A program made the translations under genes and the position numbers. Under the pieces are notes generated by a model. It was not told where the DNA came from, made no database searches, and worked only from the letters and a program-made list of their open reading frames with translations. A stretch of 64,000 nucleotides of DNA from Candidatus Saccharimonadota bacterium. GTDB taxonomy: Bacteria; Patescibacteriota; Saccharimonadia; Saccharimonadales; Saccharimonadaceae. Every line of letters starts with the position of its first letter. Positions within the stretch are counted from its first letter, which is position 1. Location of the stretch: positions 62,001-126,000 of the forward strand of contig JAGCVL010000005.1 of assembly GCA_017962365.1 (NCBI GenBank), read 5' to 3'. Of this stretch, positions 34,055 through 43,576 are shown piece after piece.

Positions 34055-35374
34055 ATGGTAAAACAAGAAACTAAAACCCGTACACTAAAATTCATTTTTG
34101 TCGGTGTAGCCCTTACTATCGTAAACTTCGCCATCTACACCTTCCTCGCTCGCGTCATCTTCAGCTCCAACGAACTCCTTTGGCTTGATAGTCTCATTTC
34201 CTATCTCCTAGCCACTTTCCTCGCCTACTTTATGCATTCACGCATCACCTGGAAGGAGCGTCACCCGGGCCAATTCGGCGTCATCAAATTTTTCCTTTGG
34301 AATTTTCTCACCGCACTTTTAATCAGCCCATTTTTTACTTGGCTCTTCAAACTCATCACTCCATTTTATGAATTTATATTCAACATCTCCACCGCAATAC
34401 ATCTTCCTTTCGATTTTAATTTTATTGAAAGCACCGGCGTCTTTGTTCTCACTACCTGTGTCACCATGATTCTAAATTATTTCTTCTACGACAAGCTCGT
34501 CTTCGGCACCACGAAACCAACCGCCACTAACACTGAAATCAAAGGGAGCCCTAAAGTCTCCGTTGTCGTTCCAATCTACAACACTTCCAAATATCTACCA
34601 AAATGTCTTGACTCCATCATCGGCCAATCCTACCAAAATCTCGAAGTCATTTTAATCGACGACGGCTCCACCGACGATTCCGACAAAATCGCCGACGATT
34701 ACGCCAAAAAAGACAAACGCATCAAAGTCTTCCATCAAAAAAATGCCGGTCAATCCGCCGCCAGAAATCTGGGCCTAGAGAAAGCCACCGGCGATTATGT
34801 TGGCTTTATCGATAGTGATGATTACATTGACAAAACCTTCATCGCTAAACTCCTCACTCCTTACGAAAGTGATCCACAAACTTTAATCACCGTCTGCGGT
34901 GTTCACTACAAACGCTTAAAAACCAATTCTGCCGAAGATGTCTACATTAACCCTCTTCGCCCGATTAAAAAACATGAATCTAAAAAAGCCTATCTCCTCT
35001 ACCTCCTCGCCATTGACGGACGTATGTATTCATCGGTCAACAAACTTTATCGACTAGATACTGCTAAAAAATGTCATTTTGACAAAACCTTAAAATTCGC
35101 TGAGGACACCAAGTTCGTCCTAGACTACCTCAAAAAATCTTCCGACAATATTCATTTTGTTCTCGAACCACTTTACATCTACAACTTCGGCACCGAAACT
35201 AGCACCATTAACAGTACTGCCACTACCTGGAAAAGTTGGCAAACTGCCTACACCAACCTAAAGTCCTGGCTTGGCCCCCATCCGAAACTATCAGAATCCT
35301 TCTGGCTTCGCATCGTTCATCTTCGCTGGCGCATCTCCTTCATCCGCTCCCGCCGCCGCGCCGCCACCAAATGA
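34055..35374 (+). CDS. GtrA-like flippase domain fused to a family 2 glycosyltransferase
   Basis: 439 residues. Residues 8-150 hold four hydrophobic helices in GtrA order (LKFIFVGVALTIVNFAIYTF at the start, MILNYFFYDKLVFG at the end), the family that moves undecaprenyl-linked sugar across the membrane. From about 168 a GT2 domain follows: VSVVVPIYNTSKYLP, LIDDGSTDDS, GFIDSDDYID. GtrA and GT2 are usually separate genes. The gene ends 84 bases inside the convergent CotH gene. It likely supplies or moves a lipid-linked sugar for surface polymer made by the neighbouring genes. Confidence 0.85.
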   Translation: MVKQETKTRTLKFIFVGVALTIVNFAIYTFLARVIFSSNELLWLDSLISYLLATFLAYFMHSRITWKERHPGQFGVIKFFLWNFLTALLISPFFTWLFKLITPFYEFIFNISTAIHLPFDFNFIESTGVFVLTTCVTMILNYFFYDKLVFGTTKPTATNTEIKGSPKVSVVVPIYNTSKYLPKCLDSIIGQSYQNLEVILIDDGSTDDSDKIADDYAKKDKRIKVFHQKNAGQSAARNLGLEKATGDYVGFIDSDDYIDKTFIAKLLTPYESDPQTLITVCGVHYKRLKTNSAEDVYINPLRPIKKHESKKAYLLYLLAIDGRMYSSVNKLYRLDTAKKCHFDKTLKFAEDTKFVLDYLKKSSDNIHFVLEPLYIYNFGTETSTINSTATTWKSWQTAYTNLKSWLGPHPKLSESFWLRIVHLRWRISFIRSRRRAATK

Positions 35375-36727
35375 CAGAACATAATTCTCCTCAAAAAACT
35401 TCATCCTTTCACTCATCCACCATTTTAAATACTCCACTTCTGACCAGAAATCACCCTTTTCCCACAATTCCGCATCCTTTTTTGCCGCCTCACTTAGCAA
35501 TTTTGCCCGTGCATCGATATGGCGAAGTATCTCATCTTCCCTCCCCATAATCTTTTCACTATAAACCTTACTCACAGCTTCTCTAAATTCCGGCACATCC
35601 ATCATTTCACAAACCAACCTTGAAATACCCACCGAGCCAGAAATCACCAATTCATCGCCATAGCTACAAAATTTATCTTCATCCGTTTTACTAAATGTGT
35701 ATTTCATGCGCGCCATCTTAGTAGTAGGTGCATAAAACTCTTCGGCCTTGCCACTTTTCCCCCATTTATGATTACCGAATGCTGCATCGTAGTCCCATGC
35801 CAACCCAGCATGAATTTTATCCTCCATCCCATCCTTATACATAAACCAACTCGTCACATACGCGTCCGGATCCGAAGTTATCTCCGCCATTATAAAATAC
35901 TTCGCAAAAGATTCTACATCAATTAATTTTTCAATTTCCTTATAGTCACCCACCCTTGCAGCTTTTTCCAGAATATCAAAGTCCTTCATGAAACCAACCA
36001 CTGCCGCCTCTGCATTATCATCCGCCACCGCATCTTTTATAGTCAAACAACTACCCTGTGTAGTCCAATATTGTTTCTCCTCTTTCAGACACCATGCATT
36101 ATCAAGCTCCATTAGCACCCCCATCGGATCGCTCAAATTCACCGCTTCCTTCCCAATCTCCATTGTCCTTATCAGATAATATACGCCAAGCTCCTCACCA
36201 TCTATTTTTAGCTCTACGAACTCACCCCAAAAAGGATATTCGTCCACAAGTAGCCCCATCAGATATTGTGCTAAATCATTCCGCATCAAACTATCATCTA
36301 CGCTATTTGCAACTAACGCCCATTTCTTAGATTTATTCATACCAAGCAAACTTACTTTCTCGCCAAACTTAATCCGATATGATTTTTTATCCGCCGTCCA
36401 CGAAAAATTTCCTCTCCCCTTAAACTCCACGCCATCATATTCCACTCCATCAAGTATCACTACGTTATCTTTATACTTTACGTCTTTTTCATTTTCATGA
36501 ACCTCGTCAAGTGTCACATCTTTTAGAAAAATCTCCATCACCGGGATTTCACTAGCAGAGCTATCGTCAAAACCCTGGACATCGCCCCTTGCCTCATCTA
36601 CTTTTATTGCCGCAAAAGCAAGTCCAGCCCACACCAACACATATATTGCAGTTATAATAAAGCGCCTACAAAAATCTCGCCACTTCCGGCTCTGTATAGT
36701 TTTAGATTTTTTAGACACACTTGCCAT
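35291..36727 (-). CDS. CotH family kinase-like membrane protein
   Basis: 478 residues. An N-terminal basic stretch, one membrane helix (about 22-42), then a CotH-like kinase domain: FKGRGNFSW and YRIKFGE near the start, KKWALVANSVDDSLMRNDLA, LDNAWCLKEE, and WDYDAAFGNHKW, which supplies the metal-binding Asp. CotH proteins are atypical secreted or membrane kinases that phosphorylate proteins or, in some families, other wall-associated substrates. Downstream, 84 bases overlap the 3' end of the GtrA-GT2 gene. Its -10 box is six bases before the ATG. Confidence 0.86.
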   Translation of the reverse strand: MASVSKKSKTIQSRKWRDFCRRFIITAIYVLVWAGLAFAAIKVDEARGDVQGFDDSSASEIPVMEIFLKDVTLDEVHENEKDVKYKDNVVILDGVEYDGVEFKGRGNFSWTADKKSYRIKFGEKVSLLGMNKSKKWALVANSVDDSLMRNDLAQYLMGLLVDEYPFWGEFVELKIDGEELGVYYLIRTMEIGKEAVNLSDPMGVLMELDNAWCLKEEKQYWTTQGSCLTIKDAVADDNAEAAVVGFMKDFDILEKAARVGDYKEIEKLIDVESFAKYFIMAEITSDPDAYVTSWFMYKDGMEDKIHAGLAWDYDAAFGNHKWGKSGKAEEFYAPTTKMARMKYTFSKTDEDKFCSYGDELVISGSVGISRLVCEMMDVPEFREAVSKVYSEKIMGREDEILRHIDARAKLLSEAAKKDAELWEKGDFWSEVEYLKWWMSERMKFFEENYVLSFGGGAAAGADEGDAPAKMNDAKPEGF

Positions 36728-36733
36728 GGCATA

Positions 36734-36739
36734 ATTTTA
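36734..36739 (-). promoter_or_regulatory. Leaderless -10 box of the CotH gene
   Basis: TAAAAT on the minus strand (GATAAAAT), six bases before ATG 36727, no ribosome binding site. Confidence 0.6.
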
Positions 36740-36778
36740 TCACACCGCAGTAACCTCGCCAACTCATCAAAAATATGC

Positions 36779-36784
36779 TAAAAT
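36779..36784 (+). promoter_or_regulatory. Leaderless extended -10 box of the ABC exporter operon
   Basis: TGCTAAAAT with the -10 six bases before ATG 36791; back to back with the CotH promoter. Confidence 0.65.
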
Positions 36785-36790
36785 ATCATT

Positions 36791-37600
36791 ATGAGTATTC
36801 CTCGTGTTTTAAATCGTAAAAATCGCATTCTTTTAAAAGAATTAACCAAAACTGATTTCAAACTCCGTTACCAAGGCTCCGTTCTTGGTTATCTCTGGGC
36901 GCTCCTTCGTCCACTTATGATGTTTGCCATTCTCTACATTGTCTTTGCCAAACTTCTCAGAATCGGTGGCGACATACCACACTACCCAGTCTATCTATTA
37001 TGTGGTACTACCATGTGGAGTTTCTTTACCGAATGTACATCCCAAGGCATTCAGGCCATCGTTAACCGTGGCGACCTCCTTCGCAAAATTAGCTTTCCAA
37101 AATACATCGTCGTAGTTTCCGCCACCCTTACTGCCGTCATCAATATGTTAATCAACTTAGGCGTCATTATTATATTCGCCCTCATCAATGGTGTCGCACC
37201 TAGCCCAACTTGGCTCCTAGCTATTCCTGCCATTTTTGAACTATATCTTCTTTCGCTAGGTCTAGCTTTCCTTCTTGGCTCTATCAATGTCAAATATCGC
37301 GACATTACCTCGATTTGGGACGTCTGCATCCAAGCTCTTTTCTATGCCGTTCCTATCATCTACCCAATTTCCATGGTCGCGTCTACCTCAGAAGTCGCCG
37401 CAAAAATCATTCTCTTAAACCCAATTTCCCAAGCCATTCAGGATATTCGTTTCGGTCTTATCACCACCGAGACTATCACTACTTGGAATTATCTTGCATC
37501 GCCAGCCGTCATTATACCAATCATTCTCGTCGCCGCCACTCTTATCTTTGGCGCTATCACTTTTCGTCGTAAATCTAAATTCTTCGCGGAGGAAGTCTAA
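36791..37600 (+). CDS. ABC-2 type polysaccharide exporter permease
   Basis: 269 residues with six hydrophobic helices and the family motif RYQGSVLGYLWALLRPLMMF near the N-terminus, typical of TagG/Wzm permeases that export teichoic acid or O-antigen-type polymer. The ABC ATPase starts at its stop codon (overlap of one base), so the two form one transporter. It is part of a surface-polysaccharide region with glycosyltransferases on both sides. Confidence 0.92.
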   Translation: MSIPRVLNRKNRILLKELTKTDFKLRYQGSVLGYLWALLRPLMMFAILYIVFAKLLRIGGDIPHYPVYLLCGTTMWSFFTECTSQGIQAIVNRGDLLRKISFPKYIVVVSATLTAVINMLINLGVIIIFALINGVAPSPTWLLAIPAIFELYLLSLGLAFLLGSINVKYRDITSIWDVCIQALFYAVPIIYPISMVASTSEVAAKIILLNPISQAIQDIRFGLITTETITTWNYLASPAVIIPIILVAATLIFGAITFRRKSKFFAEEV

Positions 37601-38376
37601 TGAAACGCCCTATCGGTACTCGTGCAGAAATTAATGACCCGAATGCTCCAGCTATCAAAGTTGAACATCTTCATAAAAGTTTTCGTCTCCCCACCGAGCA
37701 AGCTTTTGGTTTAAAGCAAACTATTTTCAACCGTCTCCGTGGCATCAAAGGTTATCGCGAACAAAAAGTTTTGAAAGGTCTAGATTTCACCGTAAACCAG
37801 GGTGAATTTCTCGGCATCGTTGGTCGCAATGGCTCCGGTAAATCCACTCTTCTCAAAATCCTCGCCGGTATTTACTATCCAGAAAAAGGCAGCATCACAG
37901 TAAATGGTTCACTCGTTCCATTTATTGAGCTCGGCGTCGGCTTCAATCCAGAACTTACTGGTCGTGAAAATGTTTATCTAAACGGCGCTCTCCTTGGTTT
38001 TTCCAATGAAGAGATGGATGCCATGTATGATGAGATCTGGGAATTTGCCGAACTCAAAGATTTCCAAGACCAAAAACTCAAAAATTATTCTTCCGGTATG
38101 CAAGTTCGTCTTGCCTTCTCTATAGCCATCCGCGCCCGCGGCGATATTCTGCTTCTCGACGAAGTTCTTGCCGTCGGCGACGCTGCCTTCCAGCAAAAAT
38201 GTAACGATTATTTTGAGAACCTCAAAAATAATCACCAGACCGTCATCCTAGTGACTCATTCCATGGAAAACGTCCGCAAATTCTGCACCCGCGCCATTTT
38301 GATCGATGACGGTAAAATCATCAAAGACGGCAAACCAGACAAAGTCGCTGACGCCTACCTCAAACTATGGTCCTAA
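37600..38376 (+). CDS. ABC-2 type polysaccharide exporter ATPase
   Basis: 258 residues. Walker A GRNGSGKST near residue 80, signature YSSGMQVRLAFS near 165, Walker B ILLLDEVLAVGD near 183. TagH/Wzt family ATPase that drives export of lipid-linked polysaccharide through the permease just upstream. It lacks the extra C-terminal sugar-binding domain of some Wzt proteins. GGAGG precedes the ATG. The 3' end overlaps the convergent glycosyltransferase by 17 bases. Confidence 0.94.
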   Translation: MKRPIGTRAEINDPNAPAIKVEHLHKSFRLPTEQAFGLKQTIFNRLRGIKGYREQKVLKGLDFTVNQGEFLGIVGRNGSGKSTLLKILAGIYYPEKGSITVNGSLVPFIELGVGFNPELTGRENVYLNGALLGFSNEEMDAMYDEIWEFAELKDFQDQKLKNYSSGMQVRLAFSIAIRARGDILLLDEVLAVGDAAFQQKCNDYFENLKNNHQTVILVTHSMENVRKFCTRAILIDDGKIIKDGKPDKVADAYLKLWS

Positions 38377-39274
38377 AAATTTTATAAAGCCCTAAATTAT
38401 TTAATTTTAAGTACAAGTTAAGTTTTTTATTCATAAACTTATGTTTTTGGAACATATTATTATGTTTTTTTATCCATTCCGAATTAACTTTAAAATACTT
38501 TTTGTCAATTTTACCTTTAGCAGCTGCATCCATAAAAGCTAGTTTTGCCGTCAGTATTGCTATCTCCGCCGCTTGTTTTAGTTCCTCATCGTCGGCAAAA
38601 TATTCTACGGCTTCTTTTGCTGCCTTTTCCCGCGCGTTAAGTCTAGATATTAAGTCCGCCGAATTCATAATGCTCCCCTCTCGCGCAACATAATTATATA
38701 AGCTCTCTGGAATATATTTAACAACTCTGGCCGCTGCCAATATTTTATAAGTCGTGAGCGAATCTTCATGTTTCTCGCCCTTAGGATACCGAATCTTATC
38801 AAACAATTCACGCCGATACAATTTATTCCATGCTACTATTTCTAAATTATCTTGTTTTATTAGCAGCCGCTCCGCCGCCTCTCGCCCGCTCATTGTCATT
38901 TTATTTGGTACCGTATCATTAAATCCACATATCACTATATCGGTGTCCTCTTTGGCTACCTTCACCATCCTACTTACATATTCTTCTTGCACAAAATCAT
39001 CACCATCAATAAGCGCTACAAATTCGCCTCTAGCCTTTTTAGTTCCAAAATTTCTCGCGTCCGACAGTCCACCATTTTTTTTATGATAAACTTTTAGTCG
39101 CTTGTCTTTTGCCGCAAATTCATCACAGATTTTTCCAGACTCGTCCGTCGAGCCATCATCTATTACTAGAATTTCTAAATTCTCATAGCTTTGACCACAA
39201 ACAGACTCTAGGCATTTACCCACATATTCACCGATATTATATACCGGCACAATTATGGATACTAAGGGTTTCAT
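38360..39274 (-). CDS. Family 2 glycosyltransferase
   Basis: 304 residues. VSIIVPVYNIGEYVGKCLES, LVIDDGSTDESG, GLSDARNFG and ALIDGDDFV are the nucleotide-sugar binding and DxD-like motifs of GT2 enzymes. C-terminal residues 200-304 are helical and Lys-rich. Last gene of a four-gene operon with galE and two further transferases; start overlaps galE. Sugar specificity cannot be read from sequence. Confidence 0.92.
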   Translation of the reverse strand: MKPLVSIIVPVYNIGEYVGKCLESVCGQSYENLEILVIDDGSTDESGKICDEFAAKDKRLKVYHKKNGGLSDARNFGTKKARGEFVALIDGDDFVQEEYVSRMVKVAKEDTDIVICGFNDTVPNKMTMSGREAAERLLIKQDNLEIVAWNKLYRRELFDKIRYPKGEKHEDSLTTYKILAAARVVKYIPESLYNYVAREGSIMNSADLISRLNAREKAAKEAVEYFADDEELKQAAEIAILTAKLAFMDAAAKGKIDKKYFKVNSEWIKKHNNMFQKHKFMNKKLNLYLKLNNLGLYKIFRTIV

Positions 39275-40275
39275 TTTTTCTTCACATTCTTTAGATAGCG
39301 AATCGTATCTCGCATTGCGTCTTCAATATCAAGCTCAGTCTTCCATCCAAGTTCTTTTTCTGCCTTTGTTGGATTTGCGCAAATCTTAGCCAGATCGCCC
39401 GGTCGTCTAGGAGCGATTTTGTACGGCAATTTTTCACCACTCGCCCGCTCAAACGCCGCCACCATCTCAAGCACCGACGTCGCCCGCCCAGTACCAAGAT
39501 TATATATAGACACTCCTGGATTCATCTTGTTCATTGCGGCCACATGTCCACGCGCAAGGTCTACCACATGTATGTAATCCCGCATCCCGGTCCCATCCAC
39601 TGTATCGTAATCATCGCCATACACGCTGAGCTCCGGAATCTCGCCAAGCGATACTTTCATAATAATCGGCATTAGATTGTTCGGAATGTCATTTGGGTCT
39701 TCACCGAGTAATCCAGATTCGTGCGCACCCACTGGGTTAAAGTAGCGTAAAATCACCGCCTCAAAATCCGGCTCCGCCTTTGCTACGTCCTTCAAGATTT
39801 CCTCAATCATGAATTTCGTCTCGCCATACGGATTCGTGATGCCAACACCAGTCTGCATATCTTCAGTCATTTCCGTGACGCCCTGTTCACCATACACGGT
39901 CGCCGAAGATGAGAAAATAATTTTCTTCACGTTGTGTTTTTTCATACATTCAAGCAAGTTTATCGTACCGCCAACATTATTCTTGTAGTACAGTAACGGC
40001 TTTTCTACAGACTCGCCTACAGCTTTTAGCCCAGCAAAATGTATGACAAGGTCATACCCGCCCTCAGCAAACATCTTATCCATACCGTTTACGTCAAGCA
40101 AATCTACTTGGTAAAATTTTGGTTTCACCCCAGTAATTTCCGCTATTTTATCCAGTACGGTAATTTTAGAATTAAAGAGATTATCCATAATCTCTACGTC
40201 ATGTCCAAGCTTAATTAGCTCTACCGCCGTATGCGAACCAATATATCCAGTCCCACCAGTTAAAAGTATTTTCAT
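39271..40275 (-). CDS. galE: UDP-glucose 4-epimerase
   Basis: 334 residues. The NAD-binding LLTGGTGYIGSHTAVELI opens the protein; SSSATVYGE supplies the catalytic Ser, and NPYGETKF the Tyr-xxx-Lys pair. ILRYFNPVGAHESG is a GalE signature. It interconverts UDP-glucose and UDP-galactose, the activated sugar for the transferases in the same operon. Overlaps both neighbours by 4 bases. Confidence 0.96.
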   Translation of the reverse strand: MKILLTGGTGYIGSHTAVELIKLGHDVEIMDNLFNSKITVLDKIAEITGVKPKFYQVDLLDVNGMDKMFAEGGYDLVIHFAGLKAVGESVEKPLLYYKNNVGGTINLLECMKKHNVKKIIFSSSATVYGEQGVTEMTEDMQTGVGITNPYGETKFMIEEILKDVAKAEPDFEAVILRYFNPVGAHESGLLGEDPNDIPNNLMPIIMKVSLGEIPELSVYGDDYDTVDGTGMRDYIHVVDLARGHVAAMNKMNPGVSIYNLGTGRATSVLEMVAAFERASGEKLPYKIAPRRPGDLAKICANPTKAEKELGWKTELDIEDAMRDTIRYLKNVKKK

Positions 40276-41408
40276 TTTAGCTCCTTTCTATTATTATATA
40301 ATGGCAACATCTTTTCCGCAAATATCTTTTCAAAATCAAACTTCTCTTCGTATTGCTTTCTTGCCTTTTGTGCCATTTTAGAAGCTTCCCTTGGATTTTC
40401 AATCATCCACATCATCGCCTCAGCAAGTTTTTCCGCACTCTTCGCCGGTACCAAAAGTCCAGATACTTTATTTTCTATTACTTCCGGATTTCCATCCACG
40501 TCAGAAGCGATAATCTTTTTTTCCATCATTGCTGCATCTAGAAGCGAGAGCGATAACCCCTCACGATAACTCGGCAACACAAAAATGTCATTCTCCGCCA
40601 AAGCCTTCAAAGGCTCCTTCGTCTCACCATGAAACACCACACCTTCCCCCGCTATTTTTTTAAACTCGTCTATTTTTCCTGCCCCATAGATATTCAATAC
40701 AGTCTTCGGATATTTTTCCCGCACTTTAGAAAACGCCATCAGAAGTTCCGCTACGCCTTTCTCTTCTACTACCCTCCCGATAAACACAAAGCTTTGCTTA
40801 ATCGCCTTGACCTCTGAATATTTTTTGCACTCATCGAATACTCCATTCTCTATTACTATAGAATTCCTCAGCTTCATTGGCTTAATCATTTCTTTTGTTT
40901 CATCAAACACTGTACGACTCACAAAAATTACTTTTTCTACCTCATCAGACAAATCAATAATCACTTTACCAATCATATTTTTAAATTTTACATTTACATT
41001 TGTCAGTACCCAACTCTTAAAATCCGCATGATCCGTCCAAACCGTCTCCACGCTATATCTTTTTGCGGCTATTGTTACTGCAATAAAATCATCGCGCGAC
41101 TGTACATTTATGATTTCTGGGGCATATTCCCTCAACATTCCCTCATACCATTTCTCCAACTTTTTTAAACGCACAGCATATAACGGCAATAATAGATTAT
41201 ATACCCCACTCCAATTCTGCCTTTCAATATATGGCGGTATTAAAACACTATACCCACTCTCCTTGGCTCTCCTAATTAGTTCCTGGGAATTCGTTATAAT
41301 TACCGGCTCATATCCGCTCTTCCTCAGCATCTTCGCAAGGTTCAACTGATAAATCTCTCCACCACCAAACCCTACGGTATTTCGTACCAAAAAAACCCTA
41401 TTCGACAT
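40272..41408 (-). CDS. Family 4 glycosyltransferase
   Basis: 378 residues from ATG 41408; a longer frame from 41486 would run into the coding region of the upstream gene and is less likely. N-terminal VRNTVGFGGGEIYQLNLA is the acceptor-side glycine loop, and the C-terminal half has FIGRVVEEKGVAELL, GAGKIDEFK and PSYREGLSLSLLDAAMMEK, the E-x7-E motif of GT4 enzymes. Overlaps the upstream fusion transferase by 11 bases. Confidence 0.92.
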   Translation of the reverse strand: MSNRVFLVRNTVGFGGGEIYQLNLAKMLRKSGYEPVIITNSQELIRRAKESGYSVLIPPYIERQNWSGVYNLLLPLYAVRLKKLEKWYEGMLREYAPEIINVQSRDDFIAVTIAAKRYSVETVWTDHADFKSWVLTNVNVKFKNMIGKVIIDLSDEVEKVIFVSRTVFDETKEMIKPMKLRNSIVIENGVFDECKKYSEVKAIKQSFVFIGRVVEEKGVAELLMAFSKVREKYPKTVLNIYGAGKIDEFKKIAGEGVVFHGETKEPLKALAENDIFVLPSYREGLSLSLLDAAMMEKKIIASDVDGNPEVIENKVSGLLVPAKSAEKLAEAMMWMIENPREASKMAQKARKQYEEKFDFEKIFAEKMLPLYNNRKELK

Positions 41409-43554
41409 CAAACATTTCTTTCGTGTCAGTATAAAACTTTTTCCATGAATGCCTTTTTCCCAACAATTGCTGTGCCTTTTCAACATATTTCTTTGTTACT
41501 TTAGGATGTTTTGCTATCTGCTCGATCCCAGACACGTATCTGTCAACATCCAGAATATCTTTCACGCCAACACCAGTTTCCCCATCTATTATAAAGTCCC
41601 CCACCCCGCCAATTCGTGACGCCACTATCGGCAAACCAGCCATCGTCGCCTCTAATATCACATTGGGCAACCCGTCCCTAGTTGACGTATACAAAAACGC
41701 ATCATAACCATCCGATATCTTACCAAAATCCGTAAACTTACCCTTATAACTCAAATTCTTAATTCCACTAAAAAACATTTTATTATAGTCTTCGCCAAAT
41801 TCACCATAAACATCAATCATATAGTCATCGGGGTTTAGTTTTTTAGCAATTTCCAATAATAATTCTGGATTTTTTTCGTGGTCTATCCGACTTGCCCATA
41901 GGATTCTAAACTTACAATCTCTGTTACGAGCAACAAACTGGCGCACCTCTCCATTCGTTGGCTGATAGACTACTTTCATTTTGTCTTCACTGAATCCCTC
42001 TTTTGCCTTTAACTCTTCAATTAAATTTTCATTATCTGTATATATTTTATTTACCACATTATATATGTCCACCAGGAACGGATTTGCGTAGGTACCCATG
42101 CCAGGAGTGTACTTGTTTGTCGTCGAAAAAATAGATACATCAAATTTACATTCATTTTCTGCAAATTTCTTATGTGTTGCCACCCATGAATACCCAAATT
42201 CAGAATTAATAATGTGTACTCGTTTGCACTTTAATTGGGTTATTAACCGAGAAAACAACATCTCTCTAATTTGCGGCCACAAAGGATATGCTACATTGCC
42301 AAAATCTACCAAATAAGCATTATCTGGCAATTTGCTCTTTTGGCTATTCTTGCCGGGCATCGTCGTAATAACAGCCACCGCCGAATTGGGATGATGGCGT
42401 TCAATGGATCGCAAATAATTTTCAAGAACCTTATCAGCCCCACCAACTCTCACCCATGGTACTACAAACACAAAATCTGGCATTTTAGGAATATTTTTCA
42501 CTAATTCATAATATGCCATCCCAACATCGTAATCGTCAGATTTTGCCTGAAAAATCTCATCGAGGGCAGATTTGGTAGGATAAAGTGACGCTTCAATTTT
42601 ATTTATTTTTTTCCATTCTTCAAGCATAAATTTTGGCACTTTTGCTTTTGGTTGTTTCGAAACGCCAATCCTTAATATTTTTTTTGTTAATTTAGCCACC
42701 GGAATAATAAAATAATTAATCTTTTCATTTCCTCGAATTTTATAATAAATCTTCACTATTTTACTGCGCCGCTGCGCCAACACGGTCTTTGCCTTCACTT
42801 TTTCCACTTCAGATTCTGGAACCGACTTCATAAAATCTATATCTAACAATGACACATACGGCTGAATCACATGCTCAGTATTAGAACTAGCAAGCAATGA
42901 CCCCTCAGCCTTTTGCCGGTAAAACATCACCGTATCAGGTGCTACCATATGTTTTATCCCATGACCAACAGTATTTGTATTTAAATTATAGTCTTCATAA
43001 CCATATCCATTCCTTGTTTCCATATAGGGATATTCTAAGAATGTTTCTCTCTTCCCCATGATTGCCGAACACCAACGATTCACACCGGCAGATATAATCG
43101 CATCCTCAAATTTATTAAAAGAATCGCTCCGCATTGTAAATTCCAGACGCGTTCCAGCTCCGAAATTAAACTGAACATTTGGATGAACCATGATGGTACT
43201 CTCCGATTCTTCCATTCTCTTGATTGCATTTATATACCAATTAGACGACAGCATGTCATCCGCATCCAGAAAGGATACATATTTACCACGTGCATTCCGT
43301 GCAATACAATTTCTCGACATCCCCAAATCTTTAAAATGGCTCCTAATTATCCTGAATCTTTTATCATCCTCATATTGTGCAAAATATTTTTCCGTTTCAA
43401 AATCACCATTATCTATATGCACTATTATCTCATATGGGTATTTTTTAGTGTCTAATTCTTCCAATGCTGCAAAAACACTCATTATAGTTTTGTGAGCCAA
43501 AACACCTTCCGCATGCGCAGTTATGCCAACGGTTAAAAAAACATCTTCCTTCAT
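41398..43554 (-). CDS. Two-domain glycosyltransferase (GT2 plus GT4)
   Basis: 718 residues. The first part (about 5-240) is a GT2 domain: TVGITAHAEGVL, EIIVHIDNGD, SRNCIARNARGKYVSFLDADDM. After a basic linker (about 250-350), the second part is a GT4 fold with FVVPWVRVGGADKVLENYL, ILWASRIDHEKNPELL and RDGLPNVILEATMAGLPIV. Such bifunctional proteins can add two sugars in succession (inference). It is the first gene of the galE operon. Its -10 box is seven bases before the ATG. Confidence 0.9.
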   Translation of the reverse strand: MKEDVFLTVGITAHAEGVLAHKTIMSVFAALEELDTKKYPYEIIVHIDNGDFETEKYFAQYEDDKRFRIIRSHFKDLGMSRNCIARNARGKYVSFLDADDMLSSNWYINAIKRMEESESTIMVHPNVQFNFGAGTRLEFTMRSDSFNKFEDAIISAGVNRWCSAIMGKRETFLEYPYMETRNGYGYEDYNLNTNTVGHGIKHMVAPDTVMFYRQKAEGSLLASSNTEHVIQPYVSLLDIDFMKSVPESEVEKVKAKTVLAQRRSKIVKIYYKIRGNEKINYFIIPVAKLTKKILRIGVSKQPKAKVPKFMLEEWKKINKIEASLYPTKSALDEIFQAKSDDYDVGMAYYELVKNIPKMPDFVFVVPWVRVGGADKVLENYLRSIERHHPNSAVAVITTMPGKNSQKSKLPDNAYLVDFGNVAYPLWPQIREMLFSRLITQLKCKRVHIINSEFGYSWVATHKKFAENECKFDVSIFSTTNKYTPGMGTYANPFLVDIYNVVNKIYTDNENLIEELKAKEGFSEDKMKVVYQPTNGEVRQFVARNRDCKFRILWASRIDHEKNPELLLEIAKKLNPDDYMIDVYGEFGEDYNKMFFSGIKNLSYKGKFTDFGKISDGYDAFLYTSTRDGLPNVILEATMAGLPIVASRIGGVGDFIIDGETGVGVKDILDVDRYVSGIEQIAKHPKVTKKYVEKAQQLLGKRHSWKKFYTDTKEMFDVE

Positions 43555-43561
43555 ATTATAT

Positions 43562-43567
43562 ATTATA
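43562..43567 (-). promoter_or_regulatory. Leaderless -10 box of the GT2-GT4 operon
   Basis: TATAAT on the minus strand, seven bases before ATG 43554. Confidence 0.68.
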
Positions 43568-43576
43568 ACATACCCC

